A DNA stretch of 41,689 bases. It comes from Chloroflexota bacterium. GTDB lineage: Bacteria > Chloroflexota > UBA6077 > FW602-bin22. The translations under genes were made by a program, and so were the position numbers. This document shows, piece by piece, positions 1-7,354 of the stretch. The notes beneath the pieces are model-generated. The model made no database searches. It was not told where the DNA came from and saw only the letters and a list, made by a program, of their open reading frames with translations. Location of the stretch: contig VGOZ01000001.1 of assembly GCA_016875715.1 (NCBI GenBank), positions 1 through 41,689 of the forward strand. Direction: 5' to 3'. Within the stretch, counting starts at the first letter, position 1. Every line of letters begins with the position of its first letter.

Positions 1-289
1 GCGTCTCGTTGTCGGTCTGGTCGGGCGGCGCGATCCCGGAGCGTTCCTCGCACCGCTGGCCGCGATCGCCGGGGAGATCGTGGCCGTGCCGGTCCCGGGG
101 TTCGACGCGGTCGACCCATTCGCCATCGCCGCAGCCGCGCGTGCGCACGGTATCTCTTCGGTCGTCGTGGACGCACTCGAAGACGCCCTGGCCTCGGGTG
201 CCGAACGCGACGTCTGCGTGACGGGCAGTCTGTATCTCTATGCCCGGACCCTCCGGTACACTGGCGGAGCAACCACACTGCGGGGGTGA
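1..289 (+). CDS. folC: Folylpolyglutamate/dihydrofolate synthase, C-terminal end (partial)
   Basis: The reading frame is open from base 2 to the TGA at 287-289; the 5' part lies outside the window. About 95 residues are visible. They match the end of the Mur-ligase-like C-terminal domain of FolC: a strand ending LVVGLVGRRDPGAFLAPLA, then EIVAVPVPG, and the family's typical terminal motif VCVTGSLYLYARTLRY. FolC adds glutamates to (dihydro)folate in the cytoplasm using ATP. Its stop overlaps the GTG of the next gene by four bases (GTGA), so the two are probably cotranscribed. The identification rests on the C-terminal motifs only, because the P-loop is outside the window. Confidence 0.8.
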   Translation, partial: RLVVGLVGRRDPGAFLAPLAAIAGEIVAVPVPGFDAVDPFAIAAAARAHGISSVVVDALEDALASGAERDVCVTGSLYLYARTLRYTGGATTLRG

Positions 290-1437
290 CGGGTCAAATG
301 GCGCGCCGGGTCAAACTCGGTCTTTCCGGGTTGGGATCGATCTCCCAGCGGGGTATTCTGCCCCATCTCTCGCTGCAGGACGCGAAGGAGAAGATCCACC
401 TCGCCGCCGTCTGCGACATCGTCGCCGATCGCGCCGAGGTCACCGCGCGCCAGTACGATGTCGAACAGCACTTCTCGGACTACGACGAGATGCTCCGGCG
501 GGCGGACATCGAAGCGGTCGCGATCGCCGGACCCATTCCGGTGCATTACACGCAGGTGATGAAAGCGCTCAACGCGGGTAAGCACGTCTATGTCCAGAAG
601 GCGATGACGGTGAACGTCCAGGAGGCGACCGACATCGTCAACCTGAGGAAGAAGACCGGCCTGAAACTGGTCGCCTCACCGGGTCAGATGCTCAATCAGA
701 CGCAGGTGCGCATTCGCAATCTCATCAAGGATGGCGCGCTCGGCAAGATCTACTGGGCGTTTACTTCGAATGTCGGCGGCGGACACGAGAACGAATCGTT
801 CCGCGCCGGCGGCGACGTGCTCTCCAACGTCGACCCGACCTGGTACTACAAGAAGGGCGGCGGGCCTATGTACGACATGGCCGTCTACCAACTGCACTCG
901 CTGACGGGCATCCTCGGGTCGGTGAAGAAGGTCTCCGCCATGTCGGGCATCGGGACGCCGGTCCGCTTCTTCAAGGAGCGCGCGATCGACGTCGAGATGG
1001 ACGACAACACCCTCCTCCTCCTCGACTTCGGCGATCATACCTTCGCCGTCGCCACCGGCCAGAATTGCGCCAACACGCCGACGATCGGCTTCGGGCGGAT
1101 GGTGTTCTTCGGCACCGAGGGTACGATCGATATGGGTCAGGCCGTCGGCGGCGTCGAAGTCAACGTGCCAAAGCGCCTGGCCGGTACGCTCGGCTTCCCG
1201 GGGGGCACTTTCAAGTTCGGCGCTGGCGCGCCGGATATTCCCTACGTGACCGGCCAGCATATGCGCATTCAGGAGGCGCACGTGTACGCCGACATCGCCC
1301 ACTTCGCGGAGTGCATCGCGGAGAACCGGGACCCGATTCCCACGGCCGAGCACGCCCGCCACGTCGTGGAGGTCATCGAGAAGGGGTACATCGCGGCGCG
1401 GACCGGGACGACGCAGGAGATCGAGTCGTCGATGTAA
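286..1437 (+). CDS. Gfo/Idh/MocA-family NAD(P)-dependent oxidoreductase
   Basis: A 383-residue protein of normal length for the family. The N-terminal Rossmann fold begins KLGLSGLGSISQRG (residues about 10-23), followed by AAVCDI. The usual EKPxx catalytic-lysine motif is replaced by VQKAMTVN near residue 105: the lysine is kept but Glu and Pro are not. The GGGPMYDMAVYQLHSL stretch (about 190-206) supplies the Asp and His that normally bind substrate. It probably oxidises or reduces a sugar, inositol or related polyol; the substrate cannot be told. GTG at 286 overlaps the folC stop; an ATG at 298 is an alternative start. A hairpin follows the stop. Confidence 0.85.
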   Translation: MTGQMARRVKLGLSGLGSISQRGILPHLSLQDAKEKIHLAAVCDIVADRAEVTARQYDVEQHFSDYDEMLRRADIEAVAIAGPIPVHYTQVMKALNAGKHVYVQKAMTVNVQEATDIVNLRKKTGLKLVASPGQMLNQTQVRIRNLIKDGALGKIYWAFTSNVGGGHENESFRAGGDVLSNVDPTWYYKKGGGPMYDMAVYQLHSLTGILGSVKKVSAMSGIGTPVRFFKERAIDVEMDDNTLLLLDFGDHTFAVATGQNCANTPTIGFGRMVFFGTEGTIDMGQAVGGVEVNVPKRLAGTLGFPGGTFKFGAGAPDIPYVTGQHMRIQEAHVYADIAHFAECIAENRDPIPTAEHARHVVEVIEKGYIAARTGTTQEIESSM

Positions 1438-1459
1438 GGACGCCCCGTGCTCACCCCAA

Positions 1460-1484
1460 CCCTCTTCTCCCAAGAAGGAGAGGG
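1460..1484. terminator. Imperfect inverted repeat between convergent genes
   Basis: CCCTCTTCTCC and GAAGGAGAGGG flank a CAA loop, giving about nine pairs with one wobble. It lies 22 bases after the Gfo/Idh stop and just before the 3' end of the leftward gene, so it could terminate from both sides. There is no clean T-run. It also resembles the short TCTCC/GGAGA palindromes scattered in intergenic DNA; a related CTCTC-GCGGG-GAGAG lies at 6572-6586. Confidence 0.4.
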
Positions 1485-1494
1485 ATCCGGAGCC

Positions 1495-1761
1495 TCAGCG
1501 GCTCCCCTGCCGGCGCGCGAGTCGCCGTGCGCACCGTCCGTTCCGCAGGAGACGCCCCCGAGCGACGATATCGTGATCCGGCTCGTGCTTGCGGTCGAAC
1601 GCGATCGCTGCGTCGGTCGGTGACATCGCGCTGACCTTCTCCGCATTGGGAGGCGCGTCGCGCGGGCGATCGGACACGTGCATCAGGCCGTCACCCACTT
1701 CGTCCGGCCAGACCCAATACACTTTGAGCGGCGTACCGCACGAGCAGCGCGCGACGGCCAC
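1495..1761 (-). CDS. Small hypothetical protein with CxCG motif
   Basis: 88 residues starting at a GTG three bases after the isomerase stop, as the last member of the leftward darA-selD-isomerase operon. The N-terminus is MAVARCSCGTPLKVYW, a Cys-x-Cys-Gly that could be half of a metal site; no second Cys pair is present before a lone Cys near the end. The first 70 or so codons have the high GC at third position seen in neighbours. The last 20 residues are Arg-rich and look less protein-like. I do not recognise the family. A spurious frame cannot be excluded, but spacing and codon use favour a real gene. Confidence 0.45.
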   Translation of the reverse strand: MAVARCSCGTPLKVYWVWPDEVGDGLMHVSDRPRDAPPNAEKVSAMSPTDAAIAFDRKHEPDHDIVARGRLLRNGRCARRLARRQGSR

Positions 1762-1764
1762 GCC

Positions 1765-2580
1765 TCAGCCGCCCGCCGCACGCAGAGCGTCGTGGAGCCG
1801 CGTCGCGTGCCAGGGCACCGCGACCTCCGGATCCTCGATCTCCGGATGCCACTTCTTCTCCCACTCCACGGCCAGCCACCCGGACCACGCGCGGCGCACC
1901 AGTTCGCGGATCATCGCCTCGATGGGAAGCTCGCCCTGCCCCATGAGCACGAGTTTCCAACCGTCGCCCTCGCGCCGCGCGTCCTTGATGTGGGTCGCGA
2001 TGACCCGGGAGCCGATGAGGTCGTAGGTCTGTGCCGGTGTCTCGCCGCTGCGGATCGGATGGTGGACGTCCCATAGCGCGCCGATCGCGGGCGAAGGGAC
2101 GCGCTCCAGGACCGCCGCGACGTCTCGACTCGCCGACAGCGAATCGTGGGTCTCCAGCGCGATGCGTACGCCGGCGCGCTCGGCGGCGGGGGCGAGGAGG
2201 TTCAGCGACTCCACGACCCGTTCCCGCGCCGCCCCCGGCGGATCGCCCTCCGGGGTGCGCCCGCCAAATACGCGAATGAGCGGAGCCTCCAGTTCCTGGG
2301 CGAGCGCAAGGTAGCGGACCGCCTCGGCGCGCGCGAGAGCCCGGGCATCGGCATCCGGGTGGGCGAAGGAACACGAGGTGTCGATCGAGCAGATTGGGAA
2401 CCCGGCCATCGCTCGCCGAATGCGCGCGATGCCGGATCGTCCTGGCGAAGAAAGCACGATCTCGCTATCGAGCAGGCGAAGGCTGAGTCCGTCGTAGCCG
2501 GCACGGCGGACCTGTTCCGCGGCGTGCTCGAGCGTCCAGCCAGGGCAACCGAGCGTCGAATATGCCAGCCGAATGGTCAC
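1765..2580 (-). CDS. Sugar phosphate isomerase/epimerase (AP-endonuclease-2-like TIM barrel)
   Basis: 271 residues. It begins MTIRLAYSTLGCPGWTLEHA, the usual first strand of xylose-isomerase-like TIM barrels. It carries the family's metal-site strands: IALETHDS (about residue 145), WDVHHP (about 178), ATHIKDAR (about 202) and a C-terminal VEWEKKWHPEIEDPE. These match IolE/IolI-like sugar isomerases and epimerases; substrate unknown. The GTG at 2580 overlaps the selD stop by four bases (GTGA). The frame stays open much further upstream, but that extension is antisense to nothing conserved and lies inside selD. Together with the upstream Gfo/Idh gene it may belong to sugar or inositol metabolism, though the two are on opposite strands. 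Confidence 0.82.
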   Translation of the reverse strand: MTIRLAYSTLGCPGWTLEHAAEQVRRAGYDGLSLRLLDSEIVLSSPGRSGIARIRRAMAGFPICSIDTSCSFAHPDADARALARAEAVRYLALAQELEAPLIRVFGGRTPEGDPPGAARERVVESLNLLAPAAERAGVRIALETHDSLSASRDVAAVLERVPSPAIGALWDVHHPIRSGETPAQTYDLIGSRVIATHIKDARREGDGWKLVLMGQGELPIEAMIRELVRRAWSGWLAVEWEKKWHPEIEDPEVAVPWHATRLHDALRAAGG

Positions 2581-3647
2581 GGAACCACCTCGATCCACCC
2601 GTCGCCGGGGATGAATTGGCCGATCTCCGCCGCGGCGAGCGTGTTCGCGGCCTCGAGCGCCGCGCGCAGCGCGCCGGCGCGTTCCGGTGCGATCGCGATG
2701 AGAAGGCCGCCCGAAGTCTGCGCGTCGGCGAGGATGAGGCGATCGGTCGTATCGATCCGCTCGTCGAAGCGCGCGATCGCGGCCACTGCGGCGGCGTTGC
2801 GGCGCGTTCCCGCGGGCACGATCCCCCGCGCGGCGAGATCGCGTACCCCTTGCTGAACGGGCACCGCCGAGGCGGAGATGCGCGCCGCGACCGGTCCGGA
2901 CTGGACCATTTCGGCCAGGTGGCCGAGAAGCCCGTAGCCCGTTACGTCCGTCACTGCGCGCGGATGCAGGTCGCGCATCGCATCCGCGGCATCGCGGTTG
3001 AGGGTCGCCATCACCCGCACGGCGCGGAAGCGGATCGCCTCGGACGCCTGCCCCTGCTTGATCGCGGTCGCGATGATGCCCGCGCCGAGCGGTTTGGTGA
3101 GGAAGAGGCGGTCGCCGGGCTGGGCGCCAACGTTCCGCCGGATGCACTCCGGGTGGATCGTACCGGTGACGGCAAGGCCGTATTTCGGTTCGGCGTCGTC
3201 GATGGAGTGGCCGCCGACAATGGGGATGCCCGCCTCGCGGGCCTTTTCGACGCCCCCGCGCATGATTTCGACGAGGATACCGCTCTCGAGACGATCGCGC
3301 GGGAAACCAACGATCGCCAGGGCGTACAGCGGTGTAGCGCCCATGGCGTAGATATCGGAGAGCGCGTTCGCGGCCGCGATCGCGCCGAAGTCGTACGGTT
3401 CATCGACGATCGGGGTGAAGTAGTCCACCGTGGAGACCAGCGCCTGGTCGGGCGCGATCCGATAGACGGCGGCGTCGTCGCTGGTGGCGTTACCCACCAG
3501 GACCGCGGGATCGGCGATCGCCGGTAAGTGGCGCAGAACCTGCGCCAGCTCGCTCGAGGCGAGCTTGCACGCTCATCCGGCGCCGTGGGAGAGTTGGGTC
3601 AGCCGAAACGCGCCGGGCGTACGCTCAAATGCGGACAAAGCGCGCAA
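2577..3647 (-). CDS. selD: Selenide, water dikinase containing selenocysteine (in-frame UGA)
   Basis: Makes selenophosphate from selenide and ATP, the Se donor for Sec-tRNA. A conventional reading begins at 3497 (MGNATSDDAAVYRIAP), which lacks the catalytic loop. Upstream the same frame reads RLTQLSHGAG, then TGA at 3575-3573, then ACKLASSELAQVL. This aligns with the E. coli segment HGAG-C-GCK, so the TGA replaces the catalytic Cys and the following Lys (residue 28) is kept. The rest has the normal SelD course: DDAAVY, STVDYFTPIVDEPYDFG, AANALSDIYAMG, VTDVTGYGLLGHL, SGGLLIA. The start is uncertain: the upstream stop is TAG at 3659-3657 and the only canonical starts are TTG at 3647 (356 residues with Sec, used here) or TTG at 3638. 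Both overlap the end of darA and no good ribosome site is seen. Sec-type SelD is known in bacteria, so this is recoding, not a pseudogene. Confidence 0.88.
3542..3570 (-). promoter_or_regulatory. Candidate SECIS hairpin downstream of the selD UGA
   Basis: Two bases after the TGA a hairpin begins in the coding RNA. A perfect 7-base-pair stem AGCUCGC/GCGAGCU closes a CUCGA loop. Below an A/G mismatch, four more pairs (C-G, G-C, U-G, G-C) extend it. The apical loop starts 14 bases after the UGA, close to the spacing of bacterial SECIS elements. However, the first two loop bases are C and U, not the usual G-containing pair, so the exact SelB contact is unclear. Inference from sequence only. Confidence 0.55.
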
Positions 3648-3900
3648 CGTTGAGAACTAAGACCATGCCCGCGGCCTGGGCTGTTCCGGCGCCGCTGCTG
3701 GCGCGGTGGGTGCGCTCGCGGAGAATGCGCAGGACATCGTCGACCTTCTCGTCATCCACGCCGACGAGGATCGTCGCATTGCCGCGCTTGAGGAAACCGC
3801 CACTGGTGTTGATGCGTGTAGAGCGGTACTCCGCAGCGACGAGCGCGTCGATGACGGTGCCCGCGTCCTGATCCTGCACGATGCCGACGACGAGTTTCAC
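3625..3900 (-). CDS. Cyclic-di-AMP receptor, DarA/PstA PII-like family
   Basis: 91 residues, a little shorter than the usual 105-110. It starts MKLVVGIVQDQDAGTVIDAL at a GTG and contains the family signature GGFLKRGNATILVGVDDEK (about residues 34-52) with the conserved GN-x-T ligand loop, then VDDVLRILRERTHR. The last strand, AGMVLVLNVARFVRI, completes the ferredoxin-like fold. Family members are small trimeric cytosolic proteins that bind c-di-AMP. The long B-loop of PstA is short here. Its 3' end overlaps the inferred start of selD, so selD translation may be coupled to it. Presence of this receptor suggests c-di-AMP signalling. Confidence 0.8.
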   Translation of the reverse strand: MKLVVGIVQDQDAGTVIDALVAAEYRSTRINTSGGFLKRGNATILVGVDDEKVDDVLRILRERTHRASSGAGTAQAAGMVLVLNVARFVRI

Positions 3901-4008
3901 CGGCCGTCAGTCTAACACCCGGGGGAGGCGACCGCCGAAACAATGGCGTGGCGCAGCGTCGAGGCCGCGCGCGTACGCACGTCCACTCGCGGTCAGGCCC
4001 GTACGCGC

Positions 4009-6288
4009 TCACTCGGTGGCCGCGTCCGTTCCCACCCCGGGCGGCAGGCCCACGCTGGCGCACGCGGCGACAATGCCCCGGCGCATGAGATGCTCTGCCG
4101 CGATCACAATGTCACCAAGCGGGTGGCGGGCGTCGAGGGAGAGGACAGCGGCCCGCACCTGGCGGCCGAGGTCGAGCGTCTTGGTGAAGGTCTGCATGAG
4201 ATCCCCCTCAGGGATACCGATCCCCTCCATCATCTCTTCGAATGGAACGCCGAGGCACCAGGCGTGGGCGATACCCGTGAAGTTCAGTGCGAAGCCGGGT
4301 GTCAGAGCGAGCGCGGCGTCGCTCTCGGCCCGGAGTACCACGTCCTGCGCCCGGCTCAACCGGTCGCGCAGCGGCCAGACCCTCGCGGGCATCCGGAAGC
4401 GGTTGAAGAACGCCCGGTCGCGGTCGTAGCAGAACCAGCTCAGCGCCTCCAACACATCGGCCGGAGATGCCTCGTCGAACGTGCCTCCCACGATCGCCTC
4501 GACGAGGATGATGCCGTTGGCGTCGAAGATCTCGCGGAGCGCGGCCGCCTTGCCCGTCAGCGCTCCCTGATGGATGTAGCCGAGCCGCGCGAGGACGGCC
4601 TCGATCGCGCGAATCGTTCGCGCGGTACGGGCGCTCTTCCGTTCGCGCGCGCGCAGGCTCTCCTGATCGAGTCCGGCGATGCGATCGGTCAGCAGATCGC
4701 GCCGCGTATAGCGCGCGGCCACGGCCTCGTGACCCCGCGCGCCTCGGCGCCACCGATGCGCCGGAGCGTCGAGAACCGCGCGCGGGCCGTGCTGGAGTTC
4801 GTGGCGCAGCGCCTGCGCCTCGGCCAGGAGGATCCGCGCCTCATCGTCGATCTGGAACTCGCGGAGCGAGGACGCGAACAGACGGGCGAGCCGCGCGGTG
4901 GGGCGATCGCCGCGATCCCAGAGGTTGAGCGCGGTGTTGTACCGGAGCGCGAAGGCGCTCTCGATGGGAAGCAGATCGCCGGTCGCGATCTCGATCGCGT
5001 CGCGCACCGTCACCCACGGCGAGTAGGGAATGACCGCGACTCCCCGCGCGTCGATGCCCCGGCGGCCGGCCCGGCCGGTGAGTTGCCGGTACTCGTTGGG
5101 CGTCAGCGGCCGCCGGGACTCGCCGTCGAACTTGCTCAGCGCACCCACGACGACCGTGCGCGCCGGCATGTTGATCCCCAGGGCGAGCGTATCGGTTGCG
5201 AAGACGACACCGAGTAGTCCCGCCTGGAACAGCTCTTCCACCAGCGCCTTCAGGACAGGGAGCAGGCCGGCGTGGTGGAAGCCAACGCCGCGCACGAGCG
5301 TTCGCGTCAGCACGGCGACCTGGGCGATCTGCCGGTCGGTCGGATCGAGATCGGCGAGGTGCGCGTCGATACGCTCGCGGATCTGCGCGACCTGGGAGGC
5401 AGTGGCCAGGCCGCGCGTGGCGACCTGCTCGGCGCCGTTCTCGCACTCGCGACGGCTGAAGAAAAAGTAGATCGCGGGCAGAAGGTCCGCCTGCTGAAGG
5501 TGCGCCACGATCTCGGTCGGGAGAGGTTCGCCCGCCGCGCCGCGGCGACCTCGACCCCGAGTCCTACCGGGCCCGATGCGCAGTTCGCCACCTAGACCGC
5601 GCAACGCCGCGGTCGTGCGCCCCTGCCCATCCATCAGTGGATGGAGCGCACCCTCGTGAAAGTAAAGGTTCTCGAGCGGGACCGCCCGCTGGCGGTGGAT
5701 GATCAGTTTGATCGGGCGGTGCACCTCGCCGATCCAATCTGCGACCTGCGCGGCGTTGGAGACGGTCGCGGAGAGGCAGACCAGTTGCGCATGCCGCGGC
5801 GCGCAGATGATCGACTCCTCCCACGTGGAGCCGCGCGCCGGATCGGAGAGGAAGTGGATCTCGTCGAAGATGAGGCAGTCGACGTCGGCAAAGTCGTGCG
5901 GACGCTGGAGCAGCATGTTGCGCACGACCTCGGTCGTCATCACGCAAATGCGCCCCTCGGGGTTCTCGACGACGTCCCCTGTCATCAGCCCAACCGCGAT
6001 CGGGCCGTAGGCGGCGCGGAGATCACGGAACTTCTGATTGGAGAGGGCCTTGATCGGCGTGGTGTAGAAGGCACGGCGGCCCCGGGCGTGGGCGCGGTGA
6101 ATCGCGAACTCGGCGACAACCGTCTTCCCCGTGCCGGTGGGCGCCGCGACCATCACCGATGCGCCACTCGCGAGGACGTCGATCGCCTCGCGCTGGAAGT
6201 CGTCCAGCGGAAATTCGGCCCGATCCAGAAAGGTGGCGATGAGGGTATCGGCCGGTAAGGGTCCGGTTCGCGGAGCCACAGGACTCAT
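4009..6288 (-). CDS. Ski2/Mtr4-like DEAD/DEAH-box RNA helicase
   Basis: 759 residues from the ATG at 6288. The frame is open for 65 more codons upstream, but that stretch (MSRTRHDRGRPGRGG and on) has no family similarity. Superfamily-2 motifs are in order: Q-motif region FPLDDFQREAI, Walker A APTGTGKT (49-56), TTPIKALSNQKFRD (Ia), DEIH (142-145), SAT (about 172), RTVVVGALSKFDG, and motif VI QLTGRAGRRGID (about 430). The C-terminal part has the DSHCT-type helical end (CLGVPFEEMMEGIGIPEGDL). It is close to the HelY/Ski2-like helicases common in Chloroflexota and Actinomycetota, probably acting in RNA processing or turnover. It is separated from darA by about 100 bases. Confidence 0.88.
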   Translation of the reverse strand: MSPVAPRTGPLPADTLIATFLDRAEFPLDDFQREAIDVLASGASVMVAAPTGTGKTVVAEFAIHRAHARGRRAFYTTPIKALSNQKFRDLRAAYGPIAVGLMTGDVVENPEGRICVMTTEVVRNMLLQRPHDFADVDCLIFDEIHFLSDPARGSTWEESIICAPRHAQLVCLSATVSNAAQVADWIGEVHRPIKLIIHRQRAVPLENLYFHEGALHPLMDGQGRTTAALRGLGGELRIGPGRTRGRGRRGAAGEPLPTEIVAHLQQADLLPAIYFFFSRRECENGAEQVATRGLATASQVAQIRERIDAHLADLDPTDRQIAQVAVLTRTLVRGVGFHHAGLLPVLKALVEELFQAGLLGVVFATDTLALGINMPARTVVVGALSKFDGESRRPLTPNEYRQLTGRAGRRGIDARGVAVIPYSPWVTVRDAIEIATGDLLPIESAFALRYNTALNLWDRGDRPTARLARLFASSLREFQIDDEARILLAEAQALRHELQHGPRAVLDAPAHRWRRGARGHEAVAARYTRRDLLTDRIAGLDQESLRARERKSARTARTIRAIEAVLARLGYIHQGALTGKAAALREIFDANGIILVEAIVGGTFDEASPADVLEALSWFCYDRDRAFFNRFRMPARVWPLRDRLSRAQDVVLRAESDAALALTPGFALNFTGIAHAWCLGVPFEEMMEGIGIPEGDLMQTFTKTLDLGRQVRAAVLSLDARHPLGDIVIAAEHLMRRGIVAACASVGLPPGVGTDAATE

Positions 6289-6706
6289 CGCCGCAATCTT
6301 CGCAGGGCGCGCCGCGGCCAGCGGTGCCAAACCCTCGGGACATGAGATGTCCGCAGACTCGAAGGAAGACTCCCGGACGCATCCGGAACCCTCCTTGGAC
6401 CGGGTGATGCGGCGCGCCAGCGAGGGGGGCGAAGTCCGCCCGCCCCTGCCTGGACGGCCACGATCGTGCCGGGTGCGAGACACCCGCTACGCATGCGCCT
6501 CGGCGCGAACGTGACTCCCGCGATCACGAGCGCAACTAGCCAATCGACGGATTGCCCATCACCCGGAGACTCTCTCGCGGGGAGAGGGGAAACCGGTCGT
6601 CGGACTGCGTCCCGCGCACCCTTGTTCCCGCGCGGACTCGGCAAACGTGGACCGAAGCGGAGGGTAGTTCGGCTGCCCCGAACCGATAGATCCCCGGCGC
6701 ATCGCG
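6289..6706. other. Divergent intergenic region, no gene seen
   Basis: Between the leftward helicase and the promoter of the rightward nuclease. Open frames here give Arg/Pro-rich sequence without family features, and the helicase frame merely stays open. A small palindrome CTCTC-GCGGG-GAGAG lies at 6572-6586. No tRNA, riboswitch or T-box signature is recognised. Confidence 0.5.
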
Positions 6707-6735
6707 TTGACACCTCGAGGGAGGCTACCTATACT
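6707..6735 (+). promoter_or_regulatory. Sigma-70-type promoter for the bifunctional nuclease
   Basis: TTGACA at 6707-6712 and TATACT at 6730-6735 are separated by exactly 17 bases, a full -35 consensus and a 5/6 -10. The predicted transcription start is near 6742, giving a leader of about 25 bases before the ATG at 6767. This is the cleanest housekeeping promoter in the window. Confidence 0.8.
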
Positions 6736-6766
6736 GGCCGCCCGGGGTAGGGTAGAATACCACGCC

Positions 6767-7330
6767 ATGCTGATCGAAATGGCGGTCGATAGCGTCCGCG
6801 TTAACGTTCAGTCGTACCAGCGTGTGGTGATTCTCAAAGAGAAAAGATCGGACCGATACCTCCCGATCTTTATCGGTAATTCAGAAGCAGATGCGATCAT
6901 CGCGTATCTACACAAAGTCAAGGCACCTCGGCCGCAGACGCACGATCTTATCAAGTCGATATTCGGGGAGCTCGGCGCGCGCGTAAGCCATATTGTGGTG
7001 AACGATCTCTCCAATGACGTGTACTACGCCCGCATCAATGTCGAACTGGAAGGGCGCCACCACGAGATAGACGCGCGTCCGAGCGACGCGATCGCCGTCG
7101 CGATACGGCTCCAGGCTCCCATCTACTGCGAGGAGGCGGTGCTCGAGAAGGGCGCGGTTGAGCTCGAGTCGGATGAGGAGACCGACAGTGTCGAGGCCTC
7201 CGGCGCGAAGCCCGATGCCGAAGCGGCGAAGTCGACCGAGCGGATCCCCACAGCGTTCCGCGACTTCATCGATACGCTCGATCTTGACGATCTCGGGCGC
7301 GGCGGCGAAGCGGAGCGCGGCAAGCGCTAG
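6767..7330 (+). CDS. Bifunctional nuclease family protein (DUF151/BFN)
   Basis: 187 residues. Start chosen at the ATG at 6767 (MLIEMAVDSVRVN), just after the promoter; an earlier in-frame ATG lies inside the promoter. The DUF151 core runs from residue 1 to about 130: VVILKEKRSDRYLPIFIGNSE, AIIAYLHKVKAPRPQTHDL, YYARINVELEGRHHEIDARPSDAIAVAIR. This is the conserved DARPSDA-x-A-x-A block of the BFN family. The acidic tail (about 130-187) contains ESDEETDSVEAS and is poorly conserved, like the UVR-type or acidic tails in relatives. Its cellular role in bacteria is not well defined. The next gene starts 24 bases later. Confidence 0.88.
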   Translation: MLIEMAVDSVRVNVQSYQRVVILKEKRSDRYLPIFIGNSEADAIIAYLHKVKAPRPQTHDLIKSIFGELGARVSHIVVNDLSNDVYYARINVELEGRHHEIDARPSDAIAVAIRLQAPIYCEEAVLEKGAVELESDEETDSVEASGAKPDAEAAKSTERIPTAFRDFIDTLDLDDLGRGGEAERGKR

Positions 7331-7354
7331 TCGACCGAACGCGCTCCAGCCGTC

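Noticed and set aside
3495..3659. selD as a truncated gene or pseudogene
   Set aside because: The TGA falls exactly on the catalytic Cys position and the frame is intact on both sides with family-level similarity, so recoding to Sec is the better explanation.
3943..5217. Long plus-strand open frame opposite the helicase
   Set aside because: No family similarity, Arg-rich composition, and it mirrors the codon pattern of the helicase on the other strand.
6289..6483. 65-residue N-terminal extension of the helicase
   Set aside because: No similarity to Ski2-like N-termini and Arg/Pro/Gly-rich; the ATG at 6288 gives a normal start.
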